From positions 29,426,722 to 29,490,721 of the forward strand of contig OX291550.1 in NCBI GenBank assembly GCA_946406115.1: a stretch of 64,000 nt of DNA. Direction: 5' to 3'. The position numbers were made by a program, and so were the translations under genes. Origin of the DNA: Apoda limacodes (lineage: Eukaryota > Arthropoda > Insecta > Lepidoptera > Limacodidae). Shown piece after piece: positions 11,496 through 22,744 of this stretch (positions within the stretch are counted from its first letter, which is position 1; every line of letters begins with the position of its first letter). The notes under the pieces were generated by a model, which had not been told where the DNA came from, made no database searches, and saw nothing but the letters and a program-made list of their open reading frames with translations.

Positions 11496-12741
11496 CAAAG
11501 TAGGGCTAGTAGGATTGGAGTAAGATTGCATTCTTCACAGAATATGTTTTATTATAGCGATTTTTTTAATAAATAGGTAAATGATACAAGAAAATGAGTG
11601 CGGGCTGTGTCTAAGCCATAGCCGCCTGCTTTATTTTCGAGATTGGTGAATTTGATGCCACAATGTATGTATGTTAAAAAGAAATCGGCTAAGTGCCAGT
11701 CGGACTCGCACATAAAGGGATCTTAACCATCGGATAATGCACGAGCCCGACTCGCACTTGGCCAGTTTTTATTAAGAACCCGTAATAATAACACATATTG
11801 TTTAAAAAAACCCCGCTTTAACAGTCAGACAGACAGCTAGACAAACAAACCGAGAAGATAGTGTAAGCTTAGTAATCGGGCTCCGTTAGCACCCATGCGT
11901 ACGGAACCCTTAAAATCTGGTATATTTTGGCCGACAGTTGCCCACGGTTTGTTTTATGAACACTCCTGGTGTGGTCTGATTTCGAAATTTTCTTTGCCAA
12001 AGATATCGGCAATTTCTCTCTGCAGATGTGAGCACAAATATTTAGTCGTAAATGACCCATGTTGATTCGAATTGAAATCGGTCGTGGATATTTTGTCGCT
12101 CCTGTAATTAATGATATGTATTAATGATTTAGTATTTTGTTATACACCATTACAGTTACGGAGAGATAATCCTTCTCTTTTGTTCGGAATTTGTTTAGAG
12201 TCGATCTGACCTATACTTCTGAAGGTAGGTATAAGCCGTTTTAATCGATTTCTAAAATTTCTTGGAATCGTTCTTGAAAATCACCCACATGGAAGTACTC
12301 TAAATGTTGTAAATAAATAAACAAGTAGTCGTTGTTAAAGAAAAAAATAGGCCGTTAAATAAGGGGAACTAATTATATTCACGTTTGTCGTATTTCCGGT
12401 GCCGGATAAGATATTATAGTAGGAGTAGCAAATGCTACGGGCCCCGTGCGTAAGGGGGCCTCGTACCTGGGCAGAATTAATATATACATATAGTATTCTT
12501 AATCAATCATACTAAAATTACAAAAAAAAGTAGTTATCCACTCCACTCCAAGCGCAGCGGGGCACTAAGCGCAGCGGGGCGCTAAGCGCAGCGGGAAGAT
12601 TAGATGAGATTAAAAAATTTATATTGTATACATATGTAACGTAATTTTTTTATTCATGTGTAGTTCAACCACCACCATTTTTAATTATTACTTAATTTCT
12701 AATTTTTTTCGTATAAAATCTAGTAAAGTTTGTCATATGTA
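11496..12741. other. intergenic DNA with dispersed repeat fragments
   Basis: No gene is recognised. About 11676-11780 carries two copies of the AAGTGCGAGTCGGGCTCG-type motif common in this window's interspersed repeats, in opposite senses. About 11868-12060 is open on - but does not resemble a protein. Confidence 0.5.
12549..12598 (+). repeat. 18-bp minisatellite, about 3 units
   Basis: The unit AAGCGCAGCGGGGCRCT is repeated about three times in tandem. Its high G+C stands out from the AT-rich surroundings. Confidence 0.8.
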
Positions 12742-12749
12742 GAAATTAG
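12742..12749. repeat. target-site duplication, left (MULE-like element 1)
   Basis: GAAATTAG directly precedes the left terminal repeat and recurs at 15849-15856 directly after the right terminal repeat. Confidence 0.85.
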
Positions 12750-13008
12750 CCTTACGGTCTGTTGGTTCCACTGAGGAGTTCCACTAGTGGGTCCAGCAGG
12801 ATTTGTAAGTACTCGTGGTTCCACCGGTGGAACTATAAGGATTTGTGAATACTGTTGGTTCCACTAACGTTATAAAGATACGTGCCATACTTTGAATATA
12901 TACAGCTTATAGTTTTCTTTAAAAATAAATGGATGTCATTGTCATATATGTAAATAGTAAATAGGACTAAAATAGTATATTTTAATTTAATAGTGAATAT
13001 TTGCGAGA

Positions 13009-13257
13009 ATGGAGAAAGATTTACGCTTTTTGGAGAGAAAAGGCGAAACAGTTCTAATTTATAATGGTTATCAATTTTATAGACACAGGGTATATAAAAA
13101 TGCGAGAACTAGATGGATCTGCAGCCATAAAAAAAATAGTAAATGTAATGGGTCAATAACATTATACACAAGTACTATTAGACTTTTTTTTTTCACATTT
13201 TTTTCTTTTTTTCTTTTCGGAAAACACCTGTCGAATCGAGGGGCCATATCTCCGTAA
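13009..13257 (+). pseudogene. FLYWCH zinc-finger fragment in MULE-like element 1
   Basis: An ATG directly inside the left terminal repeat opens an 82-codon frame. Residues 1-55 follow the FLYWCH pattern: hydrophobic strand, LIYNGYQFYRH, a tryptophan-cysteine pair (RWICSHKK) and a second cysteine (KCNGSI). The final His-x-His ligands are missing because the frame runs into a T-rich tract and the start of the 104-bp array, so the domain cannot fold as a complete zinc finger. FLYWCH domains are DNA-binding and occur N-terminal to the MULE transposase in animal elements; this looks like the remnant of such an ORF. It is probably not functional. Confidence 0.6.
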
Positions 13258-13850
13258 CTATCGTAGGCTCTCAGAAGCGGCAGATCTCATAAAGACCTTA
13301 ATTTCGGATGACAGCTGTCAAACGATAAAGGCCCATATCTCCTTAACTATTTATCGTAGGCTAATAGTTCCTCTACATAAGTGATAGATCTAATGAAGAC
13401 CTTCATCTTGGATGACAACTGTCAAACTATAAAGGGCCATATCTCCGTAACTATTAATCGCAGGCTAGTAGTTCTTCTACAGAAGTGATAGATCTCATGA
13501 AGACCTTCATTTCGGATGACAGCTGTCAAACGATAAAGGACCATATCTCCGTAACTATTTATCGTAGGGTAATAGTTTCTCTACAGAAGTGATAGATCTC
13601 ATGAAGACCTTCATTTTGGATGACAGCTGTCAAACTAGAAACCGCTTTTTCTCTGTAACTTTTGATCGTAGACAAGTAGTGTCTTTACAGAAGTGATAGA
13701 TCTAATCAAGATCTTCATTTCGGTTGACAGCTGTCAAACTAGAAACGGCAATATCTCCGAAACTTGATTGTAGAAAAGTCGTTTCTTTTTAAAAGTGATA
13801 GATCTCATCAATATCTTCATTTCAGATAACAGCTGTCTTTACTAAAAGTT
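13210..13850 (+). repeat. 104-bp tandem array, + oriented block (element 1)
   Basis: Six monomers are marked by GACAGCTGTC (one diverged to GACAACTGTC, the last to AACAGCTGTC) at 13310, 13414, 13518, 13622, 13726 and 13828: spacing 104, 104, 104, 104, 102. Each monomer also has GTGATAGATCT, an AGACCTTCATTT-like stretch and CATATCTCCGTAACT. Confidence 0.9.
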
Positions 13851-14109
13851 TTTGTTTATTTACTATTTTTGTATAATTTTTATTTTAAATTTTTATAAGG
13901 TATATTATAAGATATAAATAGGTCAGAAAACATTGAAGTAAAATAATAATACACTAGTTTTTTAATAGAATTTTTGTTATTTTTTCTTGTATTATACATC
14001 CTACCAATCCTACCGTGCATTGCATATATATAAAGTGTTACAAGTTAATAAAATAAAATAAAAAAGCATTTTTATTGTTTTAAGGCTGTACCTAACGCTA
14101 AGGTGTAAT

Positions 14110-15055
14110 CTATCACTTTTGTAAAGAAACTAATGTTCTACAATCCAGTTTCGGAGATAAAGCCGTTTTTAGTTTGACAGCTTTCATCCGAAATGTAGAT
14201 CTTGATAAGATCTATCACTTCTGTAAATAAACTACTAGTCTACGATCAAAAGTTACGGATATAAAGCCGTTTCTAGTTTGACAGCTGTCATCCGAAATAA
14301 AGATCTTGATGAGATCTATCACTTCTGTGAAGAATCTACTAGTCTCCGATAAAAAGTTACGGAGATAAAGATGTTTCTAATTTGACAGCTGTCATTCGAA
14401 ATGAAGATCTTGATGAGATCGATCTCTTCTGTAATGAAACTACTAGTCTATGATCAAAAGTTACGGAGATAAAGCCGTTTCTTGTTTGACAGCTGTCATC
14501 CGAAATAAAGATCTTGATGAGATCTATTACTTCTGTGAAGAAACTACTAGTCTCCGATAAAAAGTTTCGGATATGAAGCCGTTTCTAGTTTGACAGCTGT
14601 CATCCGAAATAAAGATCTTGATGAGATCTATCACTTCTGTGAAGAAACTACTAGTCTCCGATAAAAAGTTACGGAGATAAAGATGTTTCTAATTTGACAG
14701 CTGTTATTTGAAATGAAGATCTTGATGAGATCGATCTCTTCTGTAATGAAACTACTAGTCTACGATCAATAGTTTTGAAGATATACCACTTTCTAGTTTG
14801 ACAGCTGTCATTCGAAACTAAGATTTTGATGAGATCTATCACTTCTGTAAAGAAACTACTAGTCTACAATTAATAGTTACAGAGATATACCACTTTCTAG
14901 TTTGACAGCTGTCATTCAAAACGAAGATCTTGATGAGATCTATCACTTCTGTAAAGAAACTACTAGTCTTCAATTAATAGTTTCGGAGATAAAGCCGTTT
15001 CTAGTTAAAGATTCCGAAATGAAGATTTTGATGAAATCTATCACTTCTGTCAAAT
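14110..15055 (-). repeat. 104-bp tandem array, inverted block (element 1)
   Basis: The same monomer in reverse orientation, marked by GACAGCTGTC-type cores at 14176, 14280, 14384, 14488, 14592, 14696, 14800 and 14904, all exactly 104 bp apart, plus a last partial unit near 15005. Unit identity is high, and sub-families alternate (for example units ending with either AAGCCGTTTC or AAGATGTTTC). Confidence 0.9.
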
Positions 15056-15848
15056 AAAATTTACAAAGAAAAAGCCCGTGGGAGTAATAACACTGTTAAC
15101 GAGCAAGTGTGATAAAAAAACTGGTTGCCTGTAAAGTCGGTATACGGGCGAAAGTTTTACGTGACAATGATTTTATGTCTGTCTCTCTCGCTCTTAGGCG
15201 GGCGCGTGCCTCTCACTCGCCCTCATTGTGAGCGCATAACGTGAGCGGAGCGTAACGCAGTTTCTTGAAGTGTCACCCGGCAAACCAATTTATAAGACGT
15301 TGTCACGTCAAAAACTATCAATTTTCTTGTTGCAGTCCTAATGATAGAACCAGGGACAAAATTCATTGCCCTTGCTTACTACCAATCGAACTACGCAGTT
15401 GGATCACGGGCAAAGAATGACAAATGGAGCTCATGGACTTTTTATTATTTTTATAAACTTGAATTTTCATTTGAGTAAGTAAACCCGAACAAAACACTTG
15501 TATTTTGTTCAATGGCACTAGTAGTGTGTAGTGTGACAGATATTTATCGATGGAGTAAGTAACAACACTATGGTGGTGTCATGGGGACTAGTGGTGTCAC
15601 GGGCCCTAAACGAACCCGAATACACGGGATGTACCCTTATTTATTTACTATTGATGTGACAATGACATCCATTAATTTAAAAAAACCATGAGCTGCATAT
15701 ATTCAAAGTACGGCACGTATCTTTACAACAATAGTGGAACCAACAGTGTTTATAAATCCTTGTAGTTCCACCGGTGGAACTACGAGTACTTACAAATCCT
15801 ACTGGACCCACTAGTGGATCTGCTCAGTGGAACCAACAGACCGTAAGG

Positions 15849-15856
15849 GAAATTAG
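15849..15856. repeat. target-site duplication, right (MULE-like element 1)
   Basis: GAAATTAG follows the right terminus CCGTAAGG and is identical to 12742-12749. Confidence 0.85.
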
Positions 15857-15995
15857 TGGTGTTTTGTTTATTATTTATATTTAAGAAAGGGCGCCTTGTC
15901 ACCAATTGCTACAGAACTCGCGCTAGCTTAATCCGGCACTTACCTTATAGCAGTTAAGCTGAAATGACACAAGAAGAGGCAGCACCTCCATTTTT

Positions 15996-16450
15996 AGGGT
16001 TCCGTACCTAAAAGGTAATTAGGAACCCAATTACTAAAACTTCGCTGTCCGTCCGTCAGTCCGTCTGCCACCAGGCTGTATCACATTAACCGTGATAGTG
16101 ATAGTTAGACAGTTGAAATTTTTACAGAAGATGTATTTCTGTTACCGCTATAACAACAAATACTAAAAAAACAGAATAAAATAAATATTTAAGGGGCCTC
16201 CCATACAACAAACGTGGTTTTTTTGCTCGATTTTGCTCGATACTGATACGGCAACAGGTAGACGCTTAAAATATTCACAGAATATTTAGTTATCATCACT
16301 TTAAAAATAAATAATTAAATTAAAATTAAAGAAATATTTACGGGGGGCTCCCATACAACACACGTGTTTTTTTTTTTTGACTTTTTTTTTATAGATACGG
16401 AACCCTTCGTGCGCGAAACCGACTCGCACTTGGCTGATTTTTTGACCGGC
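15996..16450 (+). repeat. dispersed repeat, near-complete copy
   Basis: The copy begins TTTTAGGGTTCCGTACCTAA and ends near CCGACTCGCACTTGGC. It has internal landmarks CTGTCCGTCCGTCAGTCC, GACAGTTGAAATTTT and GGCCTCCCATACAACA. Relatives occur at 26670-27165 (interrupted) and 46350-47665 (interrupted), and truncated tails elsewhere. It has no coding capacity and is a common type in lepidopteran DNA. Confidence 0.7.
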
Positions 16451-16698
16451 GTAAGTCGACCCCTAAGGCTAATAATTGACAACGAAAGCTAATCATACAG
16501 GTTCGGCGAATGGCGAGTACGCAGCATATAACTTGATGTAGGTATTGAGGTTGTCGCGTAATCCTGAATCTTTGTTTTCCGGGGACTATATAACAGTGTC
16601 AAACAGGTTATTAAATCGAGTTAGAACTCAGTTTTCTCGCAACCTAATATTGCTGAAGATAATAATTTTAGCAAATAAGAATTATTGACTCAATTTCT

Positions 16699-16701
<3 letters not shown>

Positions 16702-16734
<33 letters not shown>
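16702..16734. repeat. (TA)n microsatellite
   Basis: About 16 uninterrupted TA dinucleotides. Confidence 0.95.
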
Positions 16735-16738
<4 letters not shown>

Positions 16739-17238
16739 TTATGATGCGCATAGAATAACCTTCTAAGTGGATAGACTATGCATGCCATACAATTACATTG
16801 ACGAAACCGATTTGAACTTACCATATCGTCCATTGCTGTTTTCGATCTTATGTCCGCCAATACGCTAGCTAGTCAAACAGCAATGTATACGCGAATGCGC
16901 GAATTGAATTTTGGAAAACATAGATGGAGTAGCTTTCACTATGATACTGAGTTAATATTTTTTGTATATTTTATTTTGCATGACAGATTTTTATGTCATT
17001 GTGTATTTGATTATGAGTATAACTATGTTATGGAACTGCATGCCTGTTACTAAATACTAATATCTAATTTTTTGAATATATTTAGCGAAATATGTACGTA
17101 TTGCTGACACATGATTATTTAAAAACAAATCTTAATCTAGGTATGAAGCTGAAATATGACATGTTTATTTATTATGGGATGCAGACAGCCACTAAGGAAG
17201 AATGATACGACAAGGACAGATTAAGGGGATGAAATTAC

Positions 17239-17266
17239 GTTAACGTAACGTTTACGTTACGTTAAC
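17239..17266. repeat. perfect palindrome, 13-bp arms
   Basis: GTTAACGTAACGT, then TT, then its exact reverse complement ACGTTACGTTAAC. The function is unknown. Similar ACGTTACGTT words occur near 26128-26140 at the edge of a MITE. Confidence 0.9.
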
Positions 17267-18769
17267 ATAATTTTGGTACCGAGAATAACAGAATAATATA
17301 TATAAATACTATTATAACATTTTTACGAAAGGGATACATTAAGGAGTCTATCACGTGCTTTAATTATACCGATATTTTTGATGTAAGGTTTGTATAAAAA
17401 AATACTTATAATTTTTTTTACGTCAGGGGTGGATTAGATTGACCAGTATGAGGGTGATTAAAATTTTGAAACTTATAGACGTGACTACCTATTTTTATCC
17501 CTACGTAAAAAATCCAAGGATAAGGTCATAGGCCAAAGGTCAAGTTTTTAGAACTGAGATAGCTGAAGGGATAAAAATTAAATTAAAATGGGATTTTTGG
17601 TTTGGTTGTGCAGTAACTGTCATGGCGTGCTTAAATTACGTGTTTTTATGGGTTAATTGAATGAAAATTTGTATTCTTTTGTTACGCAAGTGCTAGTCTG
17701 TTCAGTTAAGAGAACCCCCAACGCGCATATACATTTGCTTTATGGGCGTTAAGCTGAAATCAACAATGTTAATCTTAAATAGAGCTCATTTTTCAGTGGC
17801 AAAAATATGTTATAGATAGGTGAACAGCTTAGCGTAAAAAGTGGAAAATAATTAATTACAGTTACATCACATAAGGTATAAAAATTCTATTACAGTAATT
17901 TTCTAGCTTTATAGACACTTAAAATTTCATGAAATAAATTATGTTCGCGCTACTTGTTGACTTATGAATTAAAAATAGAAAAATGAAAGGTTCGGTAACT
18001 TCTACAACTTAAATAAAACATCCAGAAACACGCTTCACTTTTTTTACAACCTTTTTTACTAAAATAATGACAGAAGTGTTCACAATATCTTTGATTAAAA
18101 CATCCTTATCATAAAATTAACAAAACTTTGAGGAATTGAAAGAGTTTGACGTAGACCAATGTCAATGATCAATATAATGTCTATCGTTTTAAAGCATTCG
18201 CCGTCTAATTTAAGACTTTTCCGGCAACAAAATCAAATCTGCATAATATGGCCTAGTTTATATTGACCGCTATGACACCGTGTCGCGTCACCTAGAAGCT
18301 TTTACAAACCAAGCTTCAATATTACACCGCTTGTCTAATGTTTCTATATTAAAAGGAAATCGGTATAAAACGATGAAAATTCTTTATTCAATAATGGGCA
18401 TTTTGCTCCTTACTATTCCGTTTTATGATAATAAAATGCATAAGATAAAACATAATAAAATTGTAGTTATGTATGTATATTATGTACTCAAATAACAAAC
18501 CGTCAAATGTTACATTATACACAACTTAATTTAAAAAAACATAAAAATAATGATATTTTAAGATTTCTAACTAAATTTAAGTAATACGTAACGTACGTAA
18601 AATACCCGCGCAGGATAAATCGCTTGTCGAACGGATCGGTCATAAATTTAAATTTTGATTTAAGTCTGCGCTATATGTAAATAGATTATCTACTGAATTT
18701 AATGTGTTGTTTTCTTTTTGCTGACAACGGGTTTTTTAACGGAACCGGGGCGTGGCGGTATATATGCGT

Positions 18770-20058
18770 TTGGGGTGGAGGATGCTTATTTGTCCATTGA
18801 AATGTTACAATTTAAGGACCGAATATTGCATTTGTTAGAGAACGCAATTTTATTTTTGGGACATGTGTGGGGGGTCAATAGAAGCTTAACCTCAAGTTTG
18901 AGGGATCGCCACCCTTGTCATCCGGCCACCATCTTGGAAAAAGGGGTGAAAACACTTTTTTTGCGATATCTTTGAAACTATGCGTCTTACGAAAAATTCG
19001 TAGAGACATAAATTGTTTTGCATACAAATAAGTTTATATAACTTTTTGCCCTAAATCAAAAATTAAAGAAGTTATAAGCAAAAAAGTTTTGCTCTATAAC
19101 TTTTTTTTATACATTTTACAAAAAAATCACCTCAGACCTATCTTGTAGATGATCTTTTGAGGAAATTTTTTGTCTGTAATTTTTTTTAATTTCATTGATT
19201 TAAAACGCTGTTACAGCGCTCCAAAGTTGACCGGGTTCGTCAATGCTCATGAGAATCCGGTCAAAACGAAATTTTTAACTTATTTTTGATTTTTTTTATT
19301 GTATTCTTAAAATTTTTTTGTTAAATTCGTACAAATTTACTTATTCATTCCTAACTCTTTTCCCCGCCACCTATGAGGTAGAGTCTGTAGGCGCGTTTTT
19401 TTACGTGGTATTCCCAGTAGGCCTACTCTACGGACATCTTACTTATTAGGTAATCCTCGACATCATAATATTTTCAATCACTTATTAGCTAGGTATTCTA
19501 ATCTACTTTTCTTTGATGGTCCAGGCTGAGGCTCAGAATCTCTAAATCAACGTCAAATGTGAAAGTTCATTCGTTCATTCAAGTTCATCTTCGAATTCGT
19601 TTAAATTAAATTAAAAAAAATTACAGAGAAAAAATTTCCTCAAAAGATCATCTATAAGATAAGTCTGAGGTATTTTTTTTTGTAAAATGTATAAAAAAAA
19701 AAGTTATAGAGCAAAAAAGAAAATTTTTATAAAATTTTTCTCACTTTTTTGCTTATAACTTCTTTAATTTTTGATTTAGGACAAAAGTTATATAAACATA
19801 TTTGTAGCCAAAACAATTTGTTACAAATTATGTTTCTACGAATTTTTTGCAAGACGCATAGTTTCCGAGATATCGCGAAAAAAGTGTGTTCACCCCTTTT
19901 ACCAAGATGGTGGCCGGATGACAAGGGTGGCGATCCCTCAAACTTGAGGTTAATCTTATATTGACCCCCCACACATGTCCCAGAAATAAAATTGCGTCCT
20001 CTAACAAATGCAAAGCTCATGTAACATTTCAATGGACCATATGTGTCATTCCACTTTA
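18770..20058. mobile_element. foldback-type element with TIRs of about 430 bp
   Basis: The left arm (about 18770-19200) and right arm (about 19612-20058) are inverted copies. Matching landmarks are GTCCATTGAAATGTTAC near each end, CATTTGTTAGAGAACGCAATT, CAAGTTTGAGGGATCGCCAC and AGATCATCTATAAGAT. The roughly 400-bp centre is AT-rich and non-coding. Open frames in the arms mirror each other and reflect the repeat, not a gene. No clear target duplication was found. The right end is only a few bases from the target duplication of MULE-like element 2, so one inserted beside or into the other. Confidence 0.75.
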
Positions 20059-20062
20059 CCTT

Positions 20063-20070
20063 AAAGTTTA
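20063..20070. repeat. target-site duplication, left (MULE-like element 2)
   Basis: AAAGTTTA precedes the left terminal repeat and recurs at 22198-22205. Confidence 0.8.
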
Positions 20071-20564
20071 CCCTGTGGACACGTCGTCCGACTGCTTTGT
20101 CCGATGGATCGGACTATGAGGACTTTTTTTTCCAGTTGGTTCGATTAATCGGACTATAAGAATTTGAAATTTCGCTTTTTCCGACTGATCGGACCACATA
20201 ATTTTTTTTTCTAGTGATGGTTCGATTGATCGGACTACGAGGAATCTCAACTTTTATTAGTTCGATCATAGGAGGACAAGGAAATGTTAAATTTCCGTAG
20301 TCAGATCCCAGTCGGACAAATCATCAGGGTCTCCAGAAGGCAATTTTGTAGACCCGGGACTTAAACTATCTCCATACCAAATTTCATGTAAATCGATTCA
20401 GCGGTCTAAGCGTAAATGGGTGCTTTGTTCGCTGTAGGACAGATTCGCTTTGTGGCAGAAATTGTGCAGTTGTGTTAAATAGTCTCCACGTAGTTTTCAA
20501 CGGAAAAAGTCCTATGTCTACATAGTTTTCCTTACTTTTAAGTGTATGTTTGTGTGTGTGTATT

Positions 20565-21365
20565 AATCGTAGGATAGTAGTTTCATTACAGAAGTGATAG
20601 ATCTCTTTGAAGATCTTTATTTCGGATGACAGCTGTCAAATTACAAAGGCTCTGAAACTATTGATGGTAGACTAGTAGTTTCATTACAGACGTGATAGAT
20701 CTTTATTTTGGATGACAGCTGTCAAACTACAAAGGGCTATATCTCTGAAACTATTGATGGTTGACTAGTTGTTTCATTTCAGAAGTGATAGATCTCACCA
20801 AGACCGTTGTTTCAGATGACAGCTGTCAAACTAGAAAGTGCTGCAATTTCAAAACAGTTAATCGTAGACTAGTAGTTTCATAACAGAAGTGATAGATCTC
20901 TTTCAGATCTTTATTTCGGATGACAGCTGTCAAACTAAACAGGGCTATATCTCTGAAGCTATTGATGGTAGACTAGTAGTTTCATTACAGATGTGATAGA
21001 TCTCTTTCAGATCTTTATTTCGGATGACAGCTGTCAAATTACAAAGGGCTATATCTCTGAAACTATTGATGGTAGACTAATAGTTTCATTACAGAAGTGA
21101 TAGATCTCTTTCAGATCTTTATTTCGGATGACAGCTGTCAAACTAAACAGGGCTATATCTCTGAAGCTATTGATGGTAGACTAGTAGTTTCATTACAGAT
21201 GTGATAGATCTCTTTCAGATCTTTATTTCGGATGACAGCTGTCAAACTAAACAGGGCTATATCTCCGAAGCTATTGATGGTAGACTAGTAGTTTCATTAC
21301 AGGTGTGATAGATCTCTTTCAGATCTTTATTTCGGATGACAGCTGTCAAACTAAAAAGGGCTAAA
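20565..21365 (+). repeat. 104-bp tandem array, + oriented block (element 2)
   Basis: GACAGCTGTC occurs at 20628, 20714, 20818, 20922, 21026, 21130, 21234 and 21338: one 86-bp step, then six steps of exactly 104 bp. Adjacent monomers are nearly identical, indicating recent expansion. Confidence 0.9.
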
Positions 21366-21439
21366 AGGACTAGGACTTTGTTTTATACTATGGTAGTGAT
21401 AATAATTAATAAAAGTTGATTTTAAAAATATTTAATGAT

Positions 21440-21735
21440 AAGATCTATTACTTCTGTAAAGAAACTATTACTCTACTCTATCAATAGTTCCGGAGATATA
21501 GCTCTTCATAATTTAACAGCTGTCATCAGAAATAAAGATCTTGATTAAATCTACCACTTCCGTAAAGAAAATACTAGTCTATGATCAATAGTTACGGAGA
21601 TAAAGACCTTTCTAGTTTGACAGCTGTCATCTGAAATGAAGTTCTCGATTAAATTTACCACTTCTATAAAGAAAATACTAGTCTACGATTAAAAGTTACG
21701 AAGATATAGCCCTTCATAATTTGACAGCTGGCATC
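21440..21735 (-). repeat. 104-bp tandem array, inverted block (element 2)
   Basis: Three inverted monomers with cores at about 21515, 21619 and 21723, again 104 bp apart. They are more diverged than the + block. Confidence 0.85.
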
Positions 21736-22197
21736 TCGCTGATTGGCTCCCACTGTAAAAGCAACTTCTAAAAGATACACTTTAAACCACACCACACTGC
21801 GTGTATGACCGTGCGTGTTAACTACAACTGTAACGTAGCATTATTTGAATATAAAAAGTGCCGCGGACGTAATTTTTCTCGCATCCACCATCTGCCTATA
21901 CCATCATCTAAGTATATAATGCACCATATGGAACTTCGTTCAGTGTACAAGTTGCTTTCTTGGAACGCATGGTCCCACAGTTGGACCATGTGGTCTAAGA
22001 AATAAATCATTTTTGTAGTCCGATCCCTTAATCGAACTAACAAGAAAACCAAAGTTCAGGTCGTCCGATTGGTAGGACTACGTGGTCCAAGAAAACCGTA
22101 GTTTTTATAGTCCGAATCCATAATCGAACCAACAGGAAAAAAAAAATCTCGTGGTCCGATCCATCGGACAAAGCAGTCGGACTACGTGTCCACAGCG

Positions 22198-22205
22198 AAA
22201 GTTTA
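22198..22205. repeat. target-site duplication, right (MULE-like element 2)
   Basis: AAAGTTTA, identical to 20063-20070. Confidence 0.8.
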
Positions 22206-22307
22206 TGGTCGCCTAGTACTGTATAGTTGTATTAGGGTAGGCATACAACCGCGGCTATCCTCTGAAAATCACTATAAATAGTAAATTAGTACATTAAAAT
22301 ATATTAC

Positions 22308-22560
22308 ACTAGCTTCTGCCAGCGGCCTAGCCTGCCCTAAATTTCGTTATCGGCGTGGGTTTAAATTTATCGGTCTCAATTAAAGAAAAATAACACACAA
22401 TCAAAACTTTTCTCTTTAATGGCATAATACATTCGTGTCTGTGAAACCATGTAAATACACATACAAAATTTCAACCCAATCGGTCAAGCCGTTTAGTAGT
22501 TGACATACCGACAGCAGCGCCATCTACCGGGTCAAATTGTATTCGTAAATCATCCTGGAA
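22308..22560 (-). repeat. short interspersed repeat of the CTAGCTTCTGCC type
   Basis: The segment has the landmarks CTAGCTTCTGCCAGCGGCCT, TTATCGGCGTGGGTTT and CCAATCGGTCAAGCCGTTTA that are shared, in diverged form, with 29060-29350 and 51866-52180. It is non-coding and probably non-autonomous (Helitron-like or SINE-like). Confidence 0.5.
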
Positions 22561-22744
22561 ACCATCGAAATACCCAGATGTTTTAACAGATATCTTAAAA
22601 CAAATACAGTAATTTGCTAGTTAAAGAATGTAGAAAGCCATGTTATTTTTTTCCAGTCCAAAACTTGCAATAGGACAGTGGAATCGATTTTTTAAACGAG
22701 CAGAAAACTGTACATTCAAGTAGGGCGCAGCCTTAATACTTTTA

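Larger units (their letters stand above)
12750..15848 (+). mobile_element. MULE-like element 1 with long TIRs and internal 104-bp array
   Basis: A 3.1-kb element is bounded by terminal inverted repeats of about 215 bp (12750-12965 and about 15635-15848) that begin CCTTACGGTCTGTTGGTTCC, and is flanked by a perfect 8-bp duplication (GAAATTAG). Inside the left TIR a FLYWCH zinc-finger fragment is encoded at 13009-13170. Next come six + oriented monomers (about 13210-13850), a short AT-rich spacer, then eight or nine - oriented monomers (about 14110-15055), so the centre is a large inverted repeat. Between 15075 and 15320 sits another repeat with a locally higher G+C content. Long TIRs, an 8-9 bp duplication and a FLYWCH domain all point to the Mutator-like (MULE) superfamily, perhaps the insect Phantom group. 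No transposase core remains, so it is non-autonomous. Confidence 0.85.
16451..18769. other. AT-rich intergenic DNA, no gene recognised
   Basis: I find no convincing coding sequence. Notable are the (TA)n tract at about 16702-16734 and the palindrome at 17239-17266, listed separately. Confidence 0.6.
20071..22197 (+). mobile_element. MULE-like element 2, different TIRs but same 104-bp array
   Basis: A 2.1-kb element has inverted termini CCCTGTGGACACG (left) and CGTGTCCACAGCG (right), TIRs of about 200 bp built from repeated TCCGATNNATCGGAC-like words, and a perfect 8-bp duplication (AAAGTTTA). Inside is an array of eight + oriented 104-bp monomers (about 20565-21365), then three inverted monomers (about 21440-21735). 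The monomer is the one found in element 1, while the termini are unrelated. No coding remnant is recognised. Element architecture and duplication size suggest the MULE superfamily, by analogy with element 1. Confidence 0.8.

Noticed and set aside
13210..15055. Regular repeats resembling a CRISPR array
   Set aside because: The 104-bp units are contiguous with no unique spacers, occur in both orientations inside a TIR-bounded element, and the DNA is clearly from an insect.
19727..20032. 101-codon minus-strand frame in the foldback element
   Set aside because: The mirror arm gives a related + frame; the sequence is part of a non-coding inverted repeat and has no domain.
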